A DNA stretch of 64,000 nucleotides from Paracoccaceae bacterium. Its GTDB lineage: Bacteria; Pseudomonadota; Alphaproteobacteria; Rhodobacterales; Rhodobacteraceae. This document shows positions 45,265 to 54,605 of this stretch, one piece after another. The position numbers were made by a program, and so were the translations under genes. The stretch is taken from positions 1,168,001 through 1,232,000 of the forward strand of contig CP075370.1 in NCBI GenBank assembly GCA_019454225.1, read 5' to 3'. Each line of letters opens with the position of its first letter. The first letter of the stretch is position 1. The notes under the pieces were generated by a model. The model was not told the origin of the DNA. It worked only from the letters and a program-made list of their open reading frames with translations, and made no database searches.

Positions 45265-45765
45265 ATGCGGCGCGCCCTTCTTGCCCTGATCCTTTCCGCG
45301 GCACCCGTTCTGGCGGAAACCCCCGGCCCCGCCGTGATTGTCGAACTGTTGCGGGACGAGACGCCCGAGGCGCGGCTGGCTGGCGCGATCCTCGCCTGCG
45401 CCGAGATCGTCTATGATCCCGCCATCGCCGAGGGCCTGTTCATCGACGGGGCCTGGGAGGCCGCCGATGCCGAGTTCGAGGGCACGGCGGAATACTGGAC
45501 CGATGGGCTCTGGGCGATGCACTGGCACGAACCCGGCTTCTGCATGGTCGAAACCGATGCCATGGGCACCGAGGCCGCGCTTGGCGTCATCCTTGCGGCG
45601 ACGGAAGACTGGCCCGGGATGCAGATCCTCGGCACCGACGGCGAGGAATGCGCCGTGATCGACCTCGGGCAGGGCACGCTCCTGCAACTGACCGGCGAGG
45701 GGCAGGACCCCGCCTGCACCAGCGAAACCGGCGCCGCGCTCCGCTTCACCATTGGCGACACCTAA
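45265..45765 (+). CDS. exported hypothetical protein (166 aa) between sucC and sucD
   Basis: MRRALLALILSAAPVLA is a Sec signal peptide (cleavage before ETPGPA). The mature, acidic protein contains four Cys (ILACAEIVY, GFCMVE, EECAVIDL, PACTSE), likely two disulfides, and aromatic-rich segments (YWTDGLWAMHWHEPGF). No known family. It has no strong ribosome-binding site of its own and starts 4 bp after the 34-codon ORF, suggesting translational coupling. It lies in the suc operon, but no link to succinyl-CoA synthetase is apparent. Confidence 0.7.
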   Translation: MRRALLALILSAAPVLAETPGPAVIVELLRDETPEARLAGAILACAEIVYDPAIAEGLFIDGAWEAADAEFEGTAEYWTDGLWAMHWHEPGFCMVETDAMGTEAALGVILAATEDWPGMQILGTDGEECAVIDLGQGTLLQLTGEGQDPACTSETGAALRFTIGDT

Positions 45766-45807
45766 AGACTCCGGCCCCCCGGGGCCCCCTATCAGGACAG
45801 AAAGACC

Positions 45808-46692
45808 ATGGCCGTCCTCGTCAACGAACACACCAAAGTCATCTGCCAGGGTTTCACCGGCAGCCAGGGCACGTTCCATTCGGAACAGGCCATCGCCTAC
45901 GGCACCCGGATGGTCGGCGGCGTGACCCCCGGAAAGGGGGGCACCACGCACCTCGACCTTCCGGTGTTCGACTCGGTGCACGAGGCGGTGGCCCGCACCG
46001 GCGCCGATGCCACGGCGATCTACGTGCCGCCGCCCTTCGCCGCCGACTCGATCCTCGAGGCCATCGACGCGGAAATTCCGCTGATCGTCTGCATCACCGA
46101 AGGCATCCCGGTGCTCGACATGATGAAGGTCAAGCGCGCGATCCTGAATTCCAGGTCGCGCCTGATCGGGCCGAACTGCCCGGGCGTCATCACGCCGGGC
46201 GCCTGCAAGATCGGCATCATGCCGGGCCATATCCACCGGCGCGGCAAGGTGGGGGTTGTGTCGCGTTCCGGCACCCTTACCTATGAGGCTGTGAAACAGA
46301 CCAGCGATCTGGGCCTCGGCCAGTCCTCGGCCGTGGGCATCGGCGGTGACCCGATCAAGGGGACCGAGCATATCGACGTGCTCGAGATGTTCCTGGCCGA
46401 CCCCGAAACCGAGGCGATCATCATGATCGGCGAAATCGGCGGCTCGGCCGAAGAGGACGCGGCGCAGTTCCTCGCGGACGAACGCAAGAAGGGCCGCTGG
46501 AAGCCCACCGCCGGTTTCATCGCGGGCCGCACGGCACCCAAGGGCCGCCGCATGGGCCATGCGGGCGCCATCGTCGCGGGTGGCAAGGGCGACGCCGAGT
46601 CGAAGATCGAGGCGATGAAGGCCGCAGGCATCGTGGTCGCCGAAAGCCCCGCGCATCTGGGGCAGGCGGTGCAGGCGGCGATCAAGGGCTGA
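45808..46692 (+). CDS. sucD: succinyl-CoA synthetase alpha subunit
   Basis: The CoA-binding and phospho-His subunit. 294 aa with [35 protein letters not shown] at the N-terminus (CoA-binding Rossmann motif), [34 protein letters not shown] and the active-site His251 in [15 protein letters not shown]. It is well preceded by AGGACAGAAAG. It pairs with SucC upstream. A small membrane protein gene follows after 31 bp. Confidence 0.98.
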   Translation: MAVLVNEHTKVICQGFTGSQGTFHSEQAIAYGTRMVGGVTPGKGGTTHLDLPVFDSVHEAVARTGADATAIYVPPPFAADSILEAIDAEIPLIVCITEGIPVLDMMKVKRAILNSRSRLIGPNCPGVITPGACKIGIMPGHIHRRGKVGVVSRSGTLTYEAVKQTSDLGLGQSSAVGIGGDPIKGTEHIDVLEMFLADPETEAIIMIGEIGGSAEEDAAQFLADERKKGRWKPTAGFIAGRTAPKGRRMGHAGAIVAGGKGDAESKIEAMKAAGIVVAESPAHLGQAVQAAIKG

Positions 46693-46723
46693 CGGACCGG
46701 CACGCGCAGGGGAGGCAAGGCGC

Positions 46724-46897
46724 ATGGACGACCGCACCGACCAGCCATCCGACCGACCGTCGCGCGCGGCGCTCGCCGCGTTCGGCGCCCTGTTCCTCGC
46801 GCTTGGCGTTGCTTTTGCCCAGACGCTCGCCCATGCGGAACCGAACGCCCGCTGGATCGCGGCGGGCGCCGGAGTGCTGATCCATGCCCGTCCCTGA
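46724..46897 (+). CDS. small membrane protein (57 aa) between sucD and a methyltransferase
   Basis: The ATG at 46724 has GGGGAGG about 8 bp upstream. The product MDDRTDQPSDRPSRAALAAF... has one clear hydrophobic segment (ALAAFGALFLALGVAFA) and a second weaker one (RWIAAGAGVLIHA). It overlaps the start of the following methyltransferase gene by 14 bp. No family is recognised. The good start site and hydrophobic pattern favour a real gene over chance. Confidence 0.6.
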   Translation: MDDRTDQPSDRPSRAALAAFGALFLALGVAFAQTLAHAEPNARWIAAGAGVLIHARP

Positions 46898-47723
46898 GAC
46901 GCTTGGCGCCCCCGGTGCGGGCCTCTGGCTCCGCCACAGGTTGGCAACCAGTCCTGCCGGGCCGCTGTTCGACCGGCTTCACCGGATGCTGGGCTTCGGG
47001 CAGACATGGCGGCATCCCGAACTCGGCCTGCTGCGGCAGGAAGCCATCCTGATGCCGAAGGTCCTGGCCCGGCTGATCCGGCCCGACTGGAACACCGCGG
47101 ACGTGGGCGCGCATGTCGGTTCGTTCACCGCGCTTCTGGCGCGGCTTGCGCCCGGGGGGCGCCTGTTCGCGGTCGAGGCAGTGCCGCAGAAGGCCGCGCT
47201 CCTGGCCCGCCGGTTCCCCCGCGCGCAGGTCTTTGCCGAGGCGGCAAGCGACACGCCCGGCCCGGTGATGTTCCATGTCAACACCGCCAACCCCGGCTTC
47301 TCCTCGCTGGCCGACCGCGCCAGCCGGGGCGCCACCCGTGCCATCACCGTTCCCGCCCGCCGCCTGGACGACATGATTCCCCGGGACGTGCCGCTGCATT
47401 TCCTGAAGATCGACGTCGAGGGCTTCGAATACCCCGCCCTGCGCGGCGCCGCGCGCATCCTGTCGCGCGACCGGCCCGTGATCCTGTTCGAGGCGGGCGC
47501 CGCCCGCGACCCCGACCTTGCGATGGCCGACTACCCCGCGCTGTTCGCCTGGCTGACGGACGAGATGGCCTATGACATCCGCGCCGTCTTCGACATGCAT
47601 TACAACCGCCCGCCGATCACCGCCGAAACCTTCGCGCTGTATCGCGAGTATCCGTTCCTCGCCTTCAACTACCTCGCCACGCCGCGCCCCGCGGCCACCG
47701 CGAACAGGGAGCCCGCCCGATGA
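46884..47723 (+). CDS. FkbM-family methyltransferase, inside the suc operon
   Basis: 279 aa. SAM-binding starts WNTADVGAHVGSFTALLARLAPGGRLFAVEAVPQKAALLARRF. The FkbM signature LHFLKIDVEGFEYPALRGAARILSRDRPVILFEAG follows, and the C-terminus (FALYREYPFLAFNYLATPR) resembles FkbM proteins acting on glycans. Its stop overlaps the sucA start (ATGA, 47720-47723), so sucA translation is coupled to it. This is the second FkbM gene embedded in a TCA operon of this window; the other lies before sdhB. Acceptor unknown. Confidence 0.85.
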   Translation: MPVPETLGAPGAGLWLRHRLATSPAGPLFDRLHRMLGFGQTWRHPELGLLRQEAILMPKVLARLIRPDWNTADVGAHVGSFTALLARLAPGGRLFAVEAVPQKAALLARRFPRAQVFAEAASDTPGPVMFHVNTANPGFSSLADRASRGATRAITVPARRLDDMIPRDVPLHFLKIDVEGFEYPALRGAARILSRDRPVILFEAGAARDPDLAMADYPALFAWLTDEMAYDIRAVFDMHYNRPPITAETFALYREYPFLAFNYLATPRPAATANREPAR

Positions 47724-50680
47724 CCGAACAGACCCCCAACGCCGCCTTCCGCGCCTCGACCTTCATGGATGGCGCCAATGCCGACTACATCGACCAGTTG
47801 CAGGCCCGCCATGCGGCCGACCCGAACTCGGTCGAGCCCGGATGGGCCGAATACTTCCGCAGCCTCGGAGAGACCGAGGTGGATGCGCAGCGCGCGGCGC
47901 GGGGCCCGTCATGGGCGCGGAATGACTGGCCGCCGGCGCCCGGCGATGACCTGACCGCCGCGCTGACCGGCGAATGGCCGCAGGCCCCCGCGAAAGAGGG
48001 CCGCGCCGCCGCGCAGAAGATCGCCGCCAAGGCCGCCGAGGGCGGGGTCGCCCTGACCGACGACCAGATCAAGCGCGCCGTTCTCGACAGCATCCGCGCG
48101 CTGATGATCATCCGCGCCTATCGTATCCGTGGCCATCTGGCCGCCGATCTCGACCCGCTCGGGCTTCGCGAGGACACCAACCACCCCGAGCTGGACCCGC
48201 GGTCCTACGGCTTTGCCGAGGCCGACATGGACCGCCCGATCTTCATCGACAACGTGCTGGGCCTGACCCATGCCAGCATGCGCCAGATCGTCGAGATCGT
48301 GAAACGCACCTACTGCGGCACCTTCGCGCTGCAATACATGCACATCTCGAACCCCGAGCAGGCCGCCTGGCTTAAGGAGCGGATCGAGGGTCTGGGCAAG
48401 GAAATCCAGTTCACCCGCCAGGGCCGCCGCGCCATCCTGAACAAGCTTGTCGAGGCCGAGGGCTTCGAGAAGTTCCTTCATGTCAAGTACATGGGAACGA
48501 AGCGCTTCGGCCTTGACGGCGGCGAAAGCCTGATCCCCGCGATGGAACAGATCATCAAGCGCGGCGGCAATCTGGGCGTGCGCGACGTGGTCATCGGCAT
48601 GCCCCACCGCGGCCGCCTGTCGGTGCTGGCCAACGTCATGCAGAAACCCTACCGGGCGATCTTCCACGAATTCCAGGGCGGCAGCTACAAGCCCGAGGAT
48701 GTCGACGGCTCGGGTGACGTGAAGTACCACCTCGGCGCCTCGTCCGACCGCACCTTCGACGACAACACCGTCCACCTGTCGCTGACCGCCAACCCCAGCC
48801 ACCTCGAGGCGGTGAACCCCGTGGTGCTGGGCAAGGTCCGCGCCAAGCAGGACCAGTACAACGACGCCGACCGCCACACGGTGCTGCCGATCCTGCTGCA
48901 CGGCGACGCGGCCTTTGCGGGGCAGGGCGTGGTCGCCGAATGTTTCGGCCTGTCGGGGCTGAAGGGGCATCGCACCGGCGGCACCATCCATATCGTCGTG
49001 AACAACCAGATCGGCTTCACGACCGCGCCGCACTTCTCGCGCTCCAGCCCCTATCCGACCGACATCGCCCTGATGGTCGAGGCGCCGATCTTCCACGTCA
49101 ACGGCGACGACCCCGAGGCGGTGGTGCATGCCGCCAAGGTGGCCACCGAATTCCGCCAGCAGTTCCACAAGGATGTGGTGATCGACATCTTCTGCTACCG
49201 CCGCTTCGGCCACAACGAGGGGGATGAACCCATGTTCACCAACCCCGCGATGTACACCCGCATCCGCAAGCAGAAGACGACGCTGCAGCTCTATACCGAA
49301 CGGCTGGTGCGCGACGGCCTGATCCCCGAGGGCGAGATCGAGGACATGAAGGCCGCCTTCCAGGCCCGGCTGAACGAGGAATTCGAGCAGGGCAAGAACT
49401 TCCGCCCGAACAAGGCCGACTGGCTGGACGGCCGCTGGTCCGGCCTCGACCGCGAAAAGGAAGACTACCAGCCCGGCCAGACCGCCATTGCCCCCGAAAC
49501 CATGGCCGAGGTGGGCGCCGCGCTGACCCGCGTGCCCGAGGGCTTCGACCTGCACAAGACCATCGGGCGCCAGCTCGAATCCAAGAAGGCGATGTTCGAA
49601 TCCGGCCGCGGCTTCGACTGGGCCACGGCCGAGGCGCTGGCCTTCGGCTCGCTGGTGACCGAGGGCTTCCCCGTCCGCCTGGCCGGGCAGGACTGCACGC
49701 GCGGCACCTTCAGCCACCGCCATTCCGCCTTCATCGACCAGTCGACCGAGGAACGCTTCTACCCCCTCAACCACATCCGCGAGGGTCAGGCGCGGTATGA
49801 GGTGATCGACTCGATGCTGTCGGAATACGCCGTGCTCGGCTTCGAATACGGCTACAGCCTTGCCGAACCCAACGCCCTGGTGATGTGGGAGGCGCAGTTC
49901 GGCGACTTCGCCAATGGCGCGCAGATCATGTTCGACCAGTTCATCAACTCGGGCGAAAGCAAGTGGCTGCGCATGTCGGGCCTCGTCTGCCTCTTGCCGC
50001 ACGGGTATGAGGGGCAGGGGCCCGAACACTCCTCGGCCCGGCCCGAACGCTTCCTGCAAATGTCGGCCAACGACAACTGGATCGTGGCGAACTGCTCGAC
50101 CCCGGCCAACTACTTCCACATCCTGCGCCGCCAGGTTCACCGCAGCTTCCGCAAGCCGCTGATCCTGATGACGCCGAAATCCCTGCTGCGGCATCCGATG
50201 TGCATCTCGGACGCCGAGGATTTCACCACCGGCTCGACGTTCCACCGCGTGCTGTGGGACGATGCGCAGAAGGGCCATTCCGACCTGACGCTCAGGCCCG
50301 ATGCCGAGATCCGACGTGTCGTCATCTGTTCGGGCAAGGTCTACTACGACCTTCTGGCCGAACGCGACAAGCGCGGCGCCGATGATGTCTACCTGCTGCG
50401 GCTCGAACAGTTCTATCCCTTCCCGGCGCTCAGCCTCGTGAAGGAACTGGAACGCTTCAAGGGCGCCGAGATGATCTGGTGCCAGGAGGAACCCAAGAAC
50501 CAGGGCGGGTGGAGCTTTGTCGAGCCGAACCTCGAATGGGTTCTGACCCGCATCGGTGCCTCGCATTCCCGCGCCCGCTATGTGGGCCGGGCCGCCAGCG
50601 CCTCGCCCGCCACCGGCCTCGCCTCCCGCCACAAGGCGGAGCAGGACGCGCTGGTGAACGAAGCCCTGACCCTCGCCTGA
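47720..50680 (+). CDS. sucA: 2-oxoglutarate dehydrogenase E1 component
   Basis: Thiamine-diphosphate-dependent E1 of the 2-oxoglutarate dehydrogenase complex. 986 aa, full length. The N-terminal SucB-binding region begins TFMDGANADYIDQLQARHAADPNSVEPGWAEYF. The core contains VVIGMPHRGRLSVLANVMQKPYRAIFHEFQGG, HLSLTANPSHLEAVNPVVLGKVRAKQ and the ThDP motif HGDAAFAGQGVVAECFGLSGL...HIVVNNQIGFTT. GTFSHRHSAFIDQ and the C-terminal WCQEEPKNQGGW are also present. Start is coupled to the preceding methyltransferase stop; sucB follows 41 bp downstream. Confidence 0.98.
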   Translation: MTEQTPNAAFRASTFMDGANADYIDQLQARHAADPNSVEPGWAEYFRSLGETEVDAQRAARGPSWARNDWPPAPGDDLTAALTGEWPQAPAKEGRAAAQKIAAKAAEGGVALTDDQIKRAVLDSIRALMIIRAYRIRGHLAADLDPLGLREDTNHPELDPRSYGFAEADMDRPIFIDNVLGLTHASMRQIVEIVKRTYCGTFALQYMHISNPEQAAWLKERIEGLGKEIQFTRQGRRAILNKLVEAEGFEKFLHVKYMGTKRFGLDGGESLIPAMEQIIKRGGNLGVRDVVIGMPHRGRLSVLANVMQKPYRAIFHEFQGGSYKPEDVDGSGDVKYHLGASSDRTFDDNTVHLSLTANPSHLEAVNPVVLGKVRAKQDQYNDADRHTVLPILLHGDAAFAGQGVVAECFGLSGLKGHRTGGTIHIVVNNQIGFTTAPHFSRSSPYPTDIALMVEAPIFHVNGDDPEAVVHAAKVATEFRQQFHKDVVIDIFCYRRFGHNEGDEPMFTNPAMYTRIRKQKTTLQLYTERLVRDGLIPEGEIEDMKAAFQARLNEEFEQGKNFRPNKADWLDGRWSGLDREKEDYQPGQTAIAPETMAEVGAALTRVPEGFDLHKTIGRQLESKKAMFESGRGFDWATAEALAFGSLVTEGFPVRLAGQDCTRGTFSHRHSAFIDQSTEERFYPLNHIREGQARYEVIDSMLSEYAVLGFEYGYSLAEPNALVMWEAQFGDFANGAQIMFDQFINSGESKWLRMSGLVCLLPHGYEGQGPEHSSARPERFLQMSANDNWIVANCSTPANYFHILRRQVHRSFRKPLILMTPKSLLRHPMCISDAEDFTTGSTFHRVLWDDAQKGHSDLTLRPDAEIRRVVICSGKVYYDLLAERDKRGADDVYLLRLEQFYPFPALSLVKELERFKGAEMIWCQEEPKNQGGWSFVEPNLEWVLTRIGASHSRARYVGRAASASPATGLASRHKAEQDALVNEALTLA

Positions 50681-50721
50681 AGAAGCATATGCCGGGCGCC
50701 CCCGGCCCAAGGAGTTGAGAC

Positions 50722-51945
50722 ATGACCGACGTGATGGTGCCCGCCCTGGGCGAAAGCGTGAGCGAGGCGACCGTGGCCACCTGGTTCAAGAAGCCGGGTG
50801 ACGCCGTGGCGCAGGACGAGATGCTGTGCGAACTGGAAACCGACAAGGTGTCGGTCGAGGTGCCCGCGCCCGTCTCCGGCGTCCTGGCCGAGATTCTCGC
50901 GCCCGAAGGCACGACCGTGGCCGCCAATGCCCGCCTTGCCGTGATCACCGAGGGCGCCGCCGCCCCTGCACCGAAGAAGGCCGAACCCAAGGCGGCCGCG
51001 GCCGAGGCGGTGGGTTCGCCCGGCGCCGGGCCGGAAACCGTCGCGCCGCGCCGCGATGTCGAGGATGCGCCGGCCGCGAAAAAGGCGATGGCCGAGGCCG
51101 GGCTGAGCCGTGACCAGGTCACCGGCACCGGCCGCGACGGCCGCGTGATGAAAGAGGACGTGGCCGCCGCCAAGGCCGCGCCCGCCCCGGCCCCCGCCCC
51201 GGCGGCAGCGCCGATCCCCCGCGCCCCGGTCCCCGCCGATGACGCCGCGCGCGAGGAACGGGTCAAGATGACCCGCCTGCGCCAGACCATCGCGCGCCGC
51301 CTGAAGGACGCGCAGAACACCGCCGCAATGCTCACGACCTACAACGAGGCCGACATGAGCGGCATCATGGGCCTGCGCAACGAATACAAGGACGCCTTCG
51401 AGAAGAAGCACGGGGTCAAGATGGGCTTCATGTCCTTCTTCGTGAAGGCCTGCTGCCACGCGCTGAAGGAGGTGCCCGAGGTCAACGCCGAGATCGACGG
51501 CACCGACGTGATCTACAAGAACTACGTCCACATGGGCGTGGCCGTCGGCACCCCCTCGGGCCTCGTCGTCCCCGTCGTGCGCGACGCCGACCAGATGTCC
51601 TTTGCCGCCATCGAGAAGAAGATCGCCGAACTGGGCCTGCGCGCCCGCGACGGCAAGCTCTCCATGGCCGAGATGCAGGGCGGCAGCTTCACCATCTCGA
51701 ACGGCGGCGTCTACGGCAGCCTGATGTCATCCCCCATCCTCAACCCCCCGCAGTCCGGCATCCTCGGCATGCACAAGATCCAGGACCGACCCGTGGTCGT
51801 CGGCGGCCAGATCGTGATCCGGCCCATGATGTATCTTGCGCTCAGCTACGACCACCGCATCGTGGACGGCAAGGGCGCGGTCACCTTCCTCGTCCGGGTG
51901 AAGGAGGCGCTTGAGGATCCGCGGCGGCTGCTGATGGATCTGTGA
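50722..51945 (+). CDS. sucB: dihydrolipoyllysine-residue succinyltransferase (E2)
   Basis: The E2 core of the 2-oxoglutarate dehydrogenase complex. 407 aa. One lipoyl domain (residues 1-80, lipoylated K42 in [11 protein letters not shown]) is followed by an Ala/Pro linker. The peripheral-subunit-binding domain is [30 protein letters not shown], then a second linker ([14 protein letters not shown]) and the catalytic domain, ending with the active-site [20 protein letters not shown]. It has a clear ribosome-binding site (AAGGAG). The stop is followed in the same frame by an orphan reading frame (see 51946-52161). Confidence 0.98.
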   Translation: MTDVMVPALGESVSEATVATWFKKPGDAVAQDEMLCELETDKVSVEVPAPVSGVLAEILAPEGTTVAANARLAVITEGAAAPAPKKAEPKAAAAEAVGSPGAGPETVAPRRDVEDAPAAKKAMAEAGLSRDQVTGTGRDGRVMKEDVAAAKAAPAPAPAPAAAPIPRAPVPADDAAREERVKMTRLRQTIARRLKDAQNTAAMLTTYNEADMSGIMGLRNEYKDAFEKKHGVKMGFMSFFVKACCHALKEVPEVNAEIDGTDVIYKNYVHMGVAVGTPSGLVVPVVRDADQMSFAAIEKKIAELGLRARDGKLSMAEMQGGSFTISNGGVYGSLMSSPILNPPQSGILGMHKIQDRPVVVGGQIVIRPMMYLALSYDHRIVDGKGAVTFLVRVKEALEDPRRLLMDL

Positions 51946-52161
51946 GTAGACGACCTCACCGGAATCAGTGCGCGACTGACCTATCTGCTTGAAGGCTATG
52001 CAGTCGAATGGGTGCGACAGGACAATGATCGGAACGTCACGATCAAATTCATTGGTGGACCCATCCTCTACGTCGACCTTGGCCACGACAAGGAGGCGCT
52101 GGAAGTCAGCGTTGTCACGGGTGATGCAGATGCGTCGTGGGAAGCGCGCGCTGACGGATGA
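51946..52161 (+). pseudogene. orphan protein-like reading frame directly after sucB (probable gene remnant)
   Basis: Immediately behind the sucB stop the same frame stays open for 71 codons and reads like a real protein (LTGISARLTYLLEGYAVEWV, TIKFIGGPILYVDLGHDKEALEV). It has no ATG; one internal GTG at 52012 could start 49 residues but has no good ribosome-binding site. Base composition is less GC-rich than the neighbours. Together with the REP-like palindrome that follows, this looks like the 3' end of a lost or imported gene. The family is not recognised. A read-through extension of SucB is formally possible but unlikely. Confidence 0.4.
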
Positions 52162-52169
52162 GCCATTGC

Positions 52170-52229
52170 GTAGGGTGCGCTTCAGCGCACCACCACCCCG
52201 CGCCCAAGGTGCGCTGAAGCGCACCCTAC
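52170..52229. repeat. REP-like element: perfect 22-bp inverted repeat with 16-nt loop
   Basis: The left arm at 52170-52191 (begins GTAGGGTGCGCTTCAGCG) and the right arm at 52208-52229 (ends GCGCACCCTAC) are exact reverse complements; each arm is itself partly palindromic (TGCGCT-TC-AGCGCA). The GTAGGGTGCGC...GCGCACCCTAC form is that of widespread repetitive extragenic palindromes moved by REP-associated transposases. It may also act as a transcription stop or message stabiliser after sucB. Confidence 0.8.
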
Positions 52230-52288
52230 CAGGGCCCTGCGAAACTTGAACTGGCAGAGGACATAGCAATGGCCAGAGAGGCGCAGCC

Positions 52289-52699
52289 ATGACCCCCGAA
52301 CTCACCGCCCTCGCCCTCGCGGGCCTCCTGCAGGCCGTGCAATACGTCCTGATGTCGGTGCCCGCGAACCTCGAACTCGGGTCGCGAAAAACCATGTCGC
52401 CCCGCGATCCCGACCGGCTGGGCAAGCCGCTGATCGAACAGGTCAGCCCCCGCACCGGCCGGCTGTTCCGCGCGCTCAACAATCACTTCGAGGGGCTGAT
52501 CATGTTCACCCTCGCGGTGGTCGTCGTCACCCTGTCGGGCCAGTCCTCGGGCTTCACCGCCGTCTGCGCCTGGGCCTACCTCGCCGCCCGCATCCTCTAT
52601 GTTCCCGCCTATGCCTTCGGCTGGGTGCCCTGGCGCTCGGTCATCTGGGCCGCGGGATTTCTCGCCACCGTGGCCATGATCCTGGCCACCCTGACATGA
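52289..52699 (+). CDS. MAPEG family membrane protein
   Basis: A 136-aa protein with four hydrophobic segments ([90 protein letters not shown]). The region [20 protein letters not shown] and the ARILYVPAY motif match the bacterial MAPEG (membrane-associated eicosanoid/glutathione metabolism) family. The bacterial substrate is unknown. It sits between sucB and lpdA without an obvious role in the complex. Confidence 0.88.
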   Translation: MTPELTALALAGLLQAVQYVLMSVPANLELGSRKTMSPRDPDRLGKPLIEQVSPRTGRLFRALNNHFEGLIMFTLAVVVVTLSGQSSGFTAVCAWAYLAARILYVPAYAFGWVPWRSVIWAAGFLATVAMILATLT

Positions 52700-52728
52700 C
52701 CGCGCGCGCCCGCCGGATGTCTGGACGC

Positions 52729-52761
52729 AAGCCAGACGCCTGCCAGACGCATGCCAGACCG
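52729..52761 (+). repeat. three tandem 11-bp repeats (NNGCCAGACGC) before lpdA
   Basis: AAGCCAGACGC, CTGCCAGACGC and ATGCCAGACCG follow each other without gaps in the 82-bp leader of lpdA. A matching inverted GTCTGG precedes them. They could be factor-binding repeats or chance slippage; no function is shown. Confidence 0.4.
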
Positions 52762-52781
52762 TTAACCGAAAGGTAAGAACC

Positions 52782-54170
52782 ATGGCCGACTTCGATACGA
52801 TCATCCTTGGCGCGGGCCCCGGCGGCTATGTCTGCGCCATCCGCGCGGCGCAACTGGGCCAGAAGGTGGCCGTTGTCGAAGGCCGCGAAACGCTGGGCGG
52901 CACCTGCCTGAACGTCGGCTGCATCCCGTCGAAGGCGCTGCTGCACGCCACCCACCTCTTGCACGAAACCCATGAGAACTTTGAGAAAATGGGCCTGATG
53001 GGCGCCGCGCCCAAGGTCGACTGGTCGCGCATGCTGGCCTACAAGGACGAGGTGATCGGCCAGAACACCAAGGGCATCGAGTTTCTGTTCAAGAAGAACA
53101 AGGTGACCTGGCTGAAAGGCTGGGGCGCGATCCCCGCGCCCGGCCAGGTGAAGGTCGGGGATGAGGTTCACAACGCGAAAAACATCGTGATCGCAACGGG
53201 TTCGGAATCCGCCGCGCTGCCCGGCGTGACCGTGGACGAAACCGTCATTGTCACCTCCACCGGCGCGCTGGCGCTGAAATCCATCCCGAAACGGCTGGTG
53301 GTCATCGGCGCGGGCGTGATCGGCCTCGAAATGGGTTCGGTCTATGCCCGTCTGGGGGCCGAGGTGACGGTGGTCGAATACCTCGACCACATCACGCCGG
53401 GCATGGATGGCGAACTGTCCAAGAACCTGCAGAGAATCCTGTCGAAGCAGGGGCTCAAGTTCGTCCTGGGGGCAGCGGTGCAGGGTGCCGACGTGACCAA
53501 GGGCAAGGCCACCGTGCGCTACCGGCTGCGCAAGGACGACAGTGAGCACAGCCTGCAGGCCGATGCCGTTCTGGTGGCCACGGGCCGCAAACCCTATACG
53601 GCGGGTCTCGGCCTCGACGCGCTGGGGGTCGAGATGGGCCCCCGTGGCACGGTCAAGACCGATGATCACTTCTCGACCAATATCAAGGGCATATACGCCA
53701 TCGGCGATGCCATCGCGGGGCCGATGCTGGCCCACAAGGCCGAAGACGAGGGCATGGCCCTGGCCGAGATCCTGGCGGGCAAGCATGGCCACGTTAACTA
53801 CGGGGTAATCCCCGGCGTGATATACACCACGCCCGAGGCCGCCAATGTCGGCAAGACCGAGGAACAGCTGAAAGAGGAAGGTCGCGCCTACAAGATCGGG
53901 AAATTCCCTTTCATGGGCAACGCCCGCGCCAAGGCGGTGCATCAGGGCGAGGGTTTCGTGAAGATCATCGCCGACAAGGTCACTGACCGCATTCTGGGCG
54001 CGCATATCATCGGGCCGATGGCCGGTGACCTGATCCACGAGATCTGCGTCGCCATGGAGTTCGGCGCATCTGCACAGGATCTTGCGCTGACCTGCCACGC
54101 GCACCCCACATATAGTGAGGCTGTGCGCGAGGCGGCGCTGGCCTGCGGTGACGGTGCGATCCACGCATGA
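52782..54170 (+). CDS. lpdA: dihydrolipoyl dehydrogenase (E3)
   Basis: Reoxidises dihydrolipoamide of the 2-oxoglutarate (and possibly pyruvate) dehydrogenase complex, using FAD and NAD. 462 aa. FAD motif [21 protein letters not shown]; redox disulfide C42/C47 in [19 protein letters not shown] motif [27 protein letters not shown]; second FAD contact [20 protein letters not shown]; and the active-site His-Glu in [17 protein letters not shown]. It completes the sucA-sucB-lpdA set, although a MAPEG gene intervenes. Its stop overlaps the next gene's ATG (54167-54170). Confidence 0.98.
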   Translation: MADFDTIILGAGPGGYVCAIRAAQLGQKVAVVEGRETLGGTCLNVGCIPSKALLHATHLLHETHENFEKMGLMGAAPKVDWSRMLAYKDEVIGQNTKGIEFLFKKNKVTWLKGWGAIPAPGQVKVGDEVHNAKNIVIATGSESAALPGVTVDETVIVTSTGALALKSIPKRLVVIGAGVIGLEMGSVYARLGAEVTVVEYLDHITPGMDGELSKNLQRILSKQGLKFVLGAAVQGADVTKGKATVRYRLRKDDSEHSLQADAVLVATGRKPYTAGLGLDALGVEMGPRGTVKTDDHFSTNIKGIYAIGDAIAGPMLAHKAEDEGMALAEILAGKHGHVNYGVIPGVIYTTPEAANVGKTEEQLKEEGRAYKIGKFPFMGNARAKAVHQGEGFVKIIADKVTDRILGAHIIGPMAGDLIHEICVAMEFGASAQDLALTCHAHPTYSEAVREAALACGDGAIHA

Positions 54171-54604
54171 CCGAGGGGCAGGCTGCCTTCTGGGCCGCCT
54201 ACATGGCATCGGGCGCGGCGCCGCCCGATGCCGACGCCCGGTTCCATTCCGCCTTCGGGATCGGGGCGGGATCGGACGAGGGTGCAGATCTGGTGGTCTG
54301 CGGCAGCAAGACCGCAACATCTTCGCATCCGAAGGAATTCGGTGATCAGCCGCCCCCGAAACCCGGTGACCTGTCGATCCTCCTTGGCGCGGCCGGACGC
54401 CCCCGCGCGGTGGTCGAAACCCTGTCGATGACGCGCCTCTGCCTGAACGCGATGCCGCCGGATTTCATCGCGGCCTATGCCGAATGGCCCGACGCTGCCG
54501 CGTTCCGCGCCGGAATGCTGCAATGGTATCAGGCGCTTGACCCCGCCTTCACCGCCGACACGGCGCTGCTGTGCGAACGCTTCCGGGTGGTCTGGACGCC
54601 GTGA
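54167..54604 (+). CDS. ASCH domain-containing protein
   Basis: 145 aa. The ASCH pattern is visible: [60 protein letters not shown], followed by [31 protein letters not shown] domains are PUA-like beta-barrels thought to bind RNA or to act as small amidohydrolases; no specific role is assigned here. The gene is coupled to lpdA by a 4-bp overlap and converges on ecm with a single base between the stop codons. Confidence 0.82.
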   Translation: MTEGQAAFWAAYMASGAAPPDADARFHSAFGIGAGSDEGADLVVCGSKTATSSHPKEFGDQPPPKPGDLSILLGAAGRPRAVVETLSMTRLCLNAMPPDFIAAYAEWPDAAAFRAGMLQWYQALDPAFTADTALLCERFRVVWTP

Positions 54605-54605
54605 G

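Noticed and set aside
45266-45765. the gene between sucC and sucD considered as a broken duplicate of sucC or sucD
   Set aside because: It has its own signal peptide and Cys-rich sequence with no similarity to either subunit.
47909-50710. 933-codon minus-strand frame opposite sucA
   Set aside because: Antisense shadow of a well-recognised 2-oxoglutarate dehydrogenase gene; the product has no domain signature.
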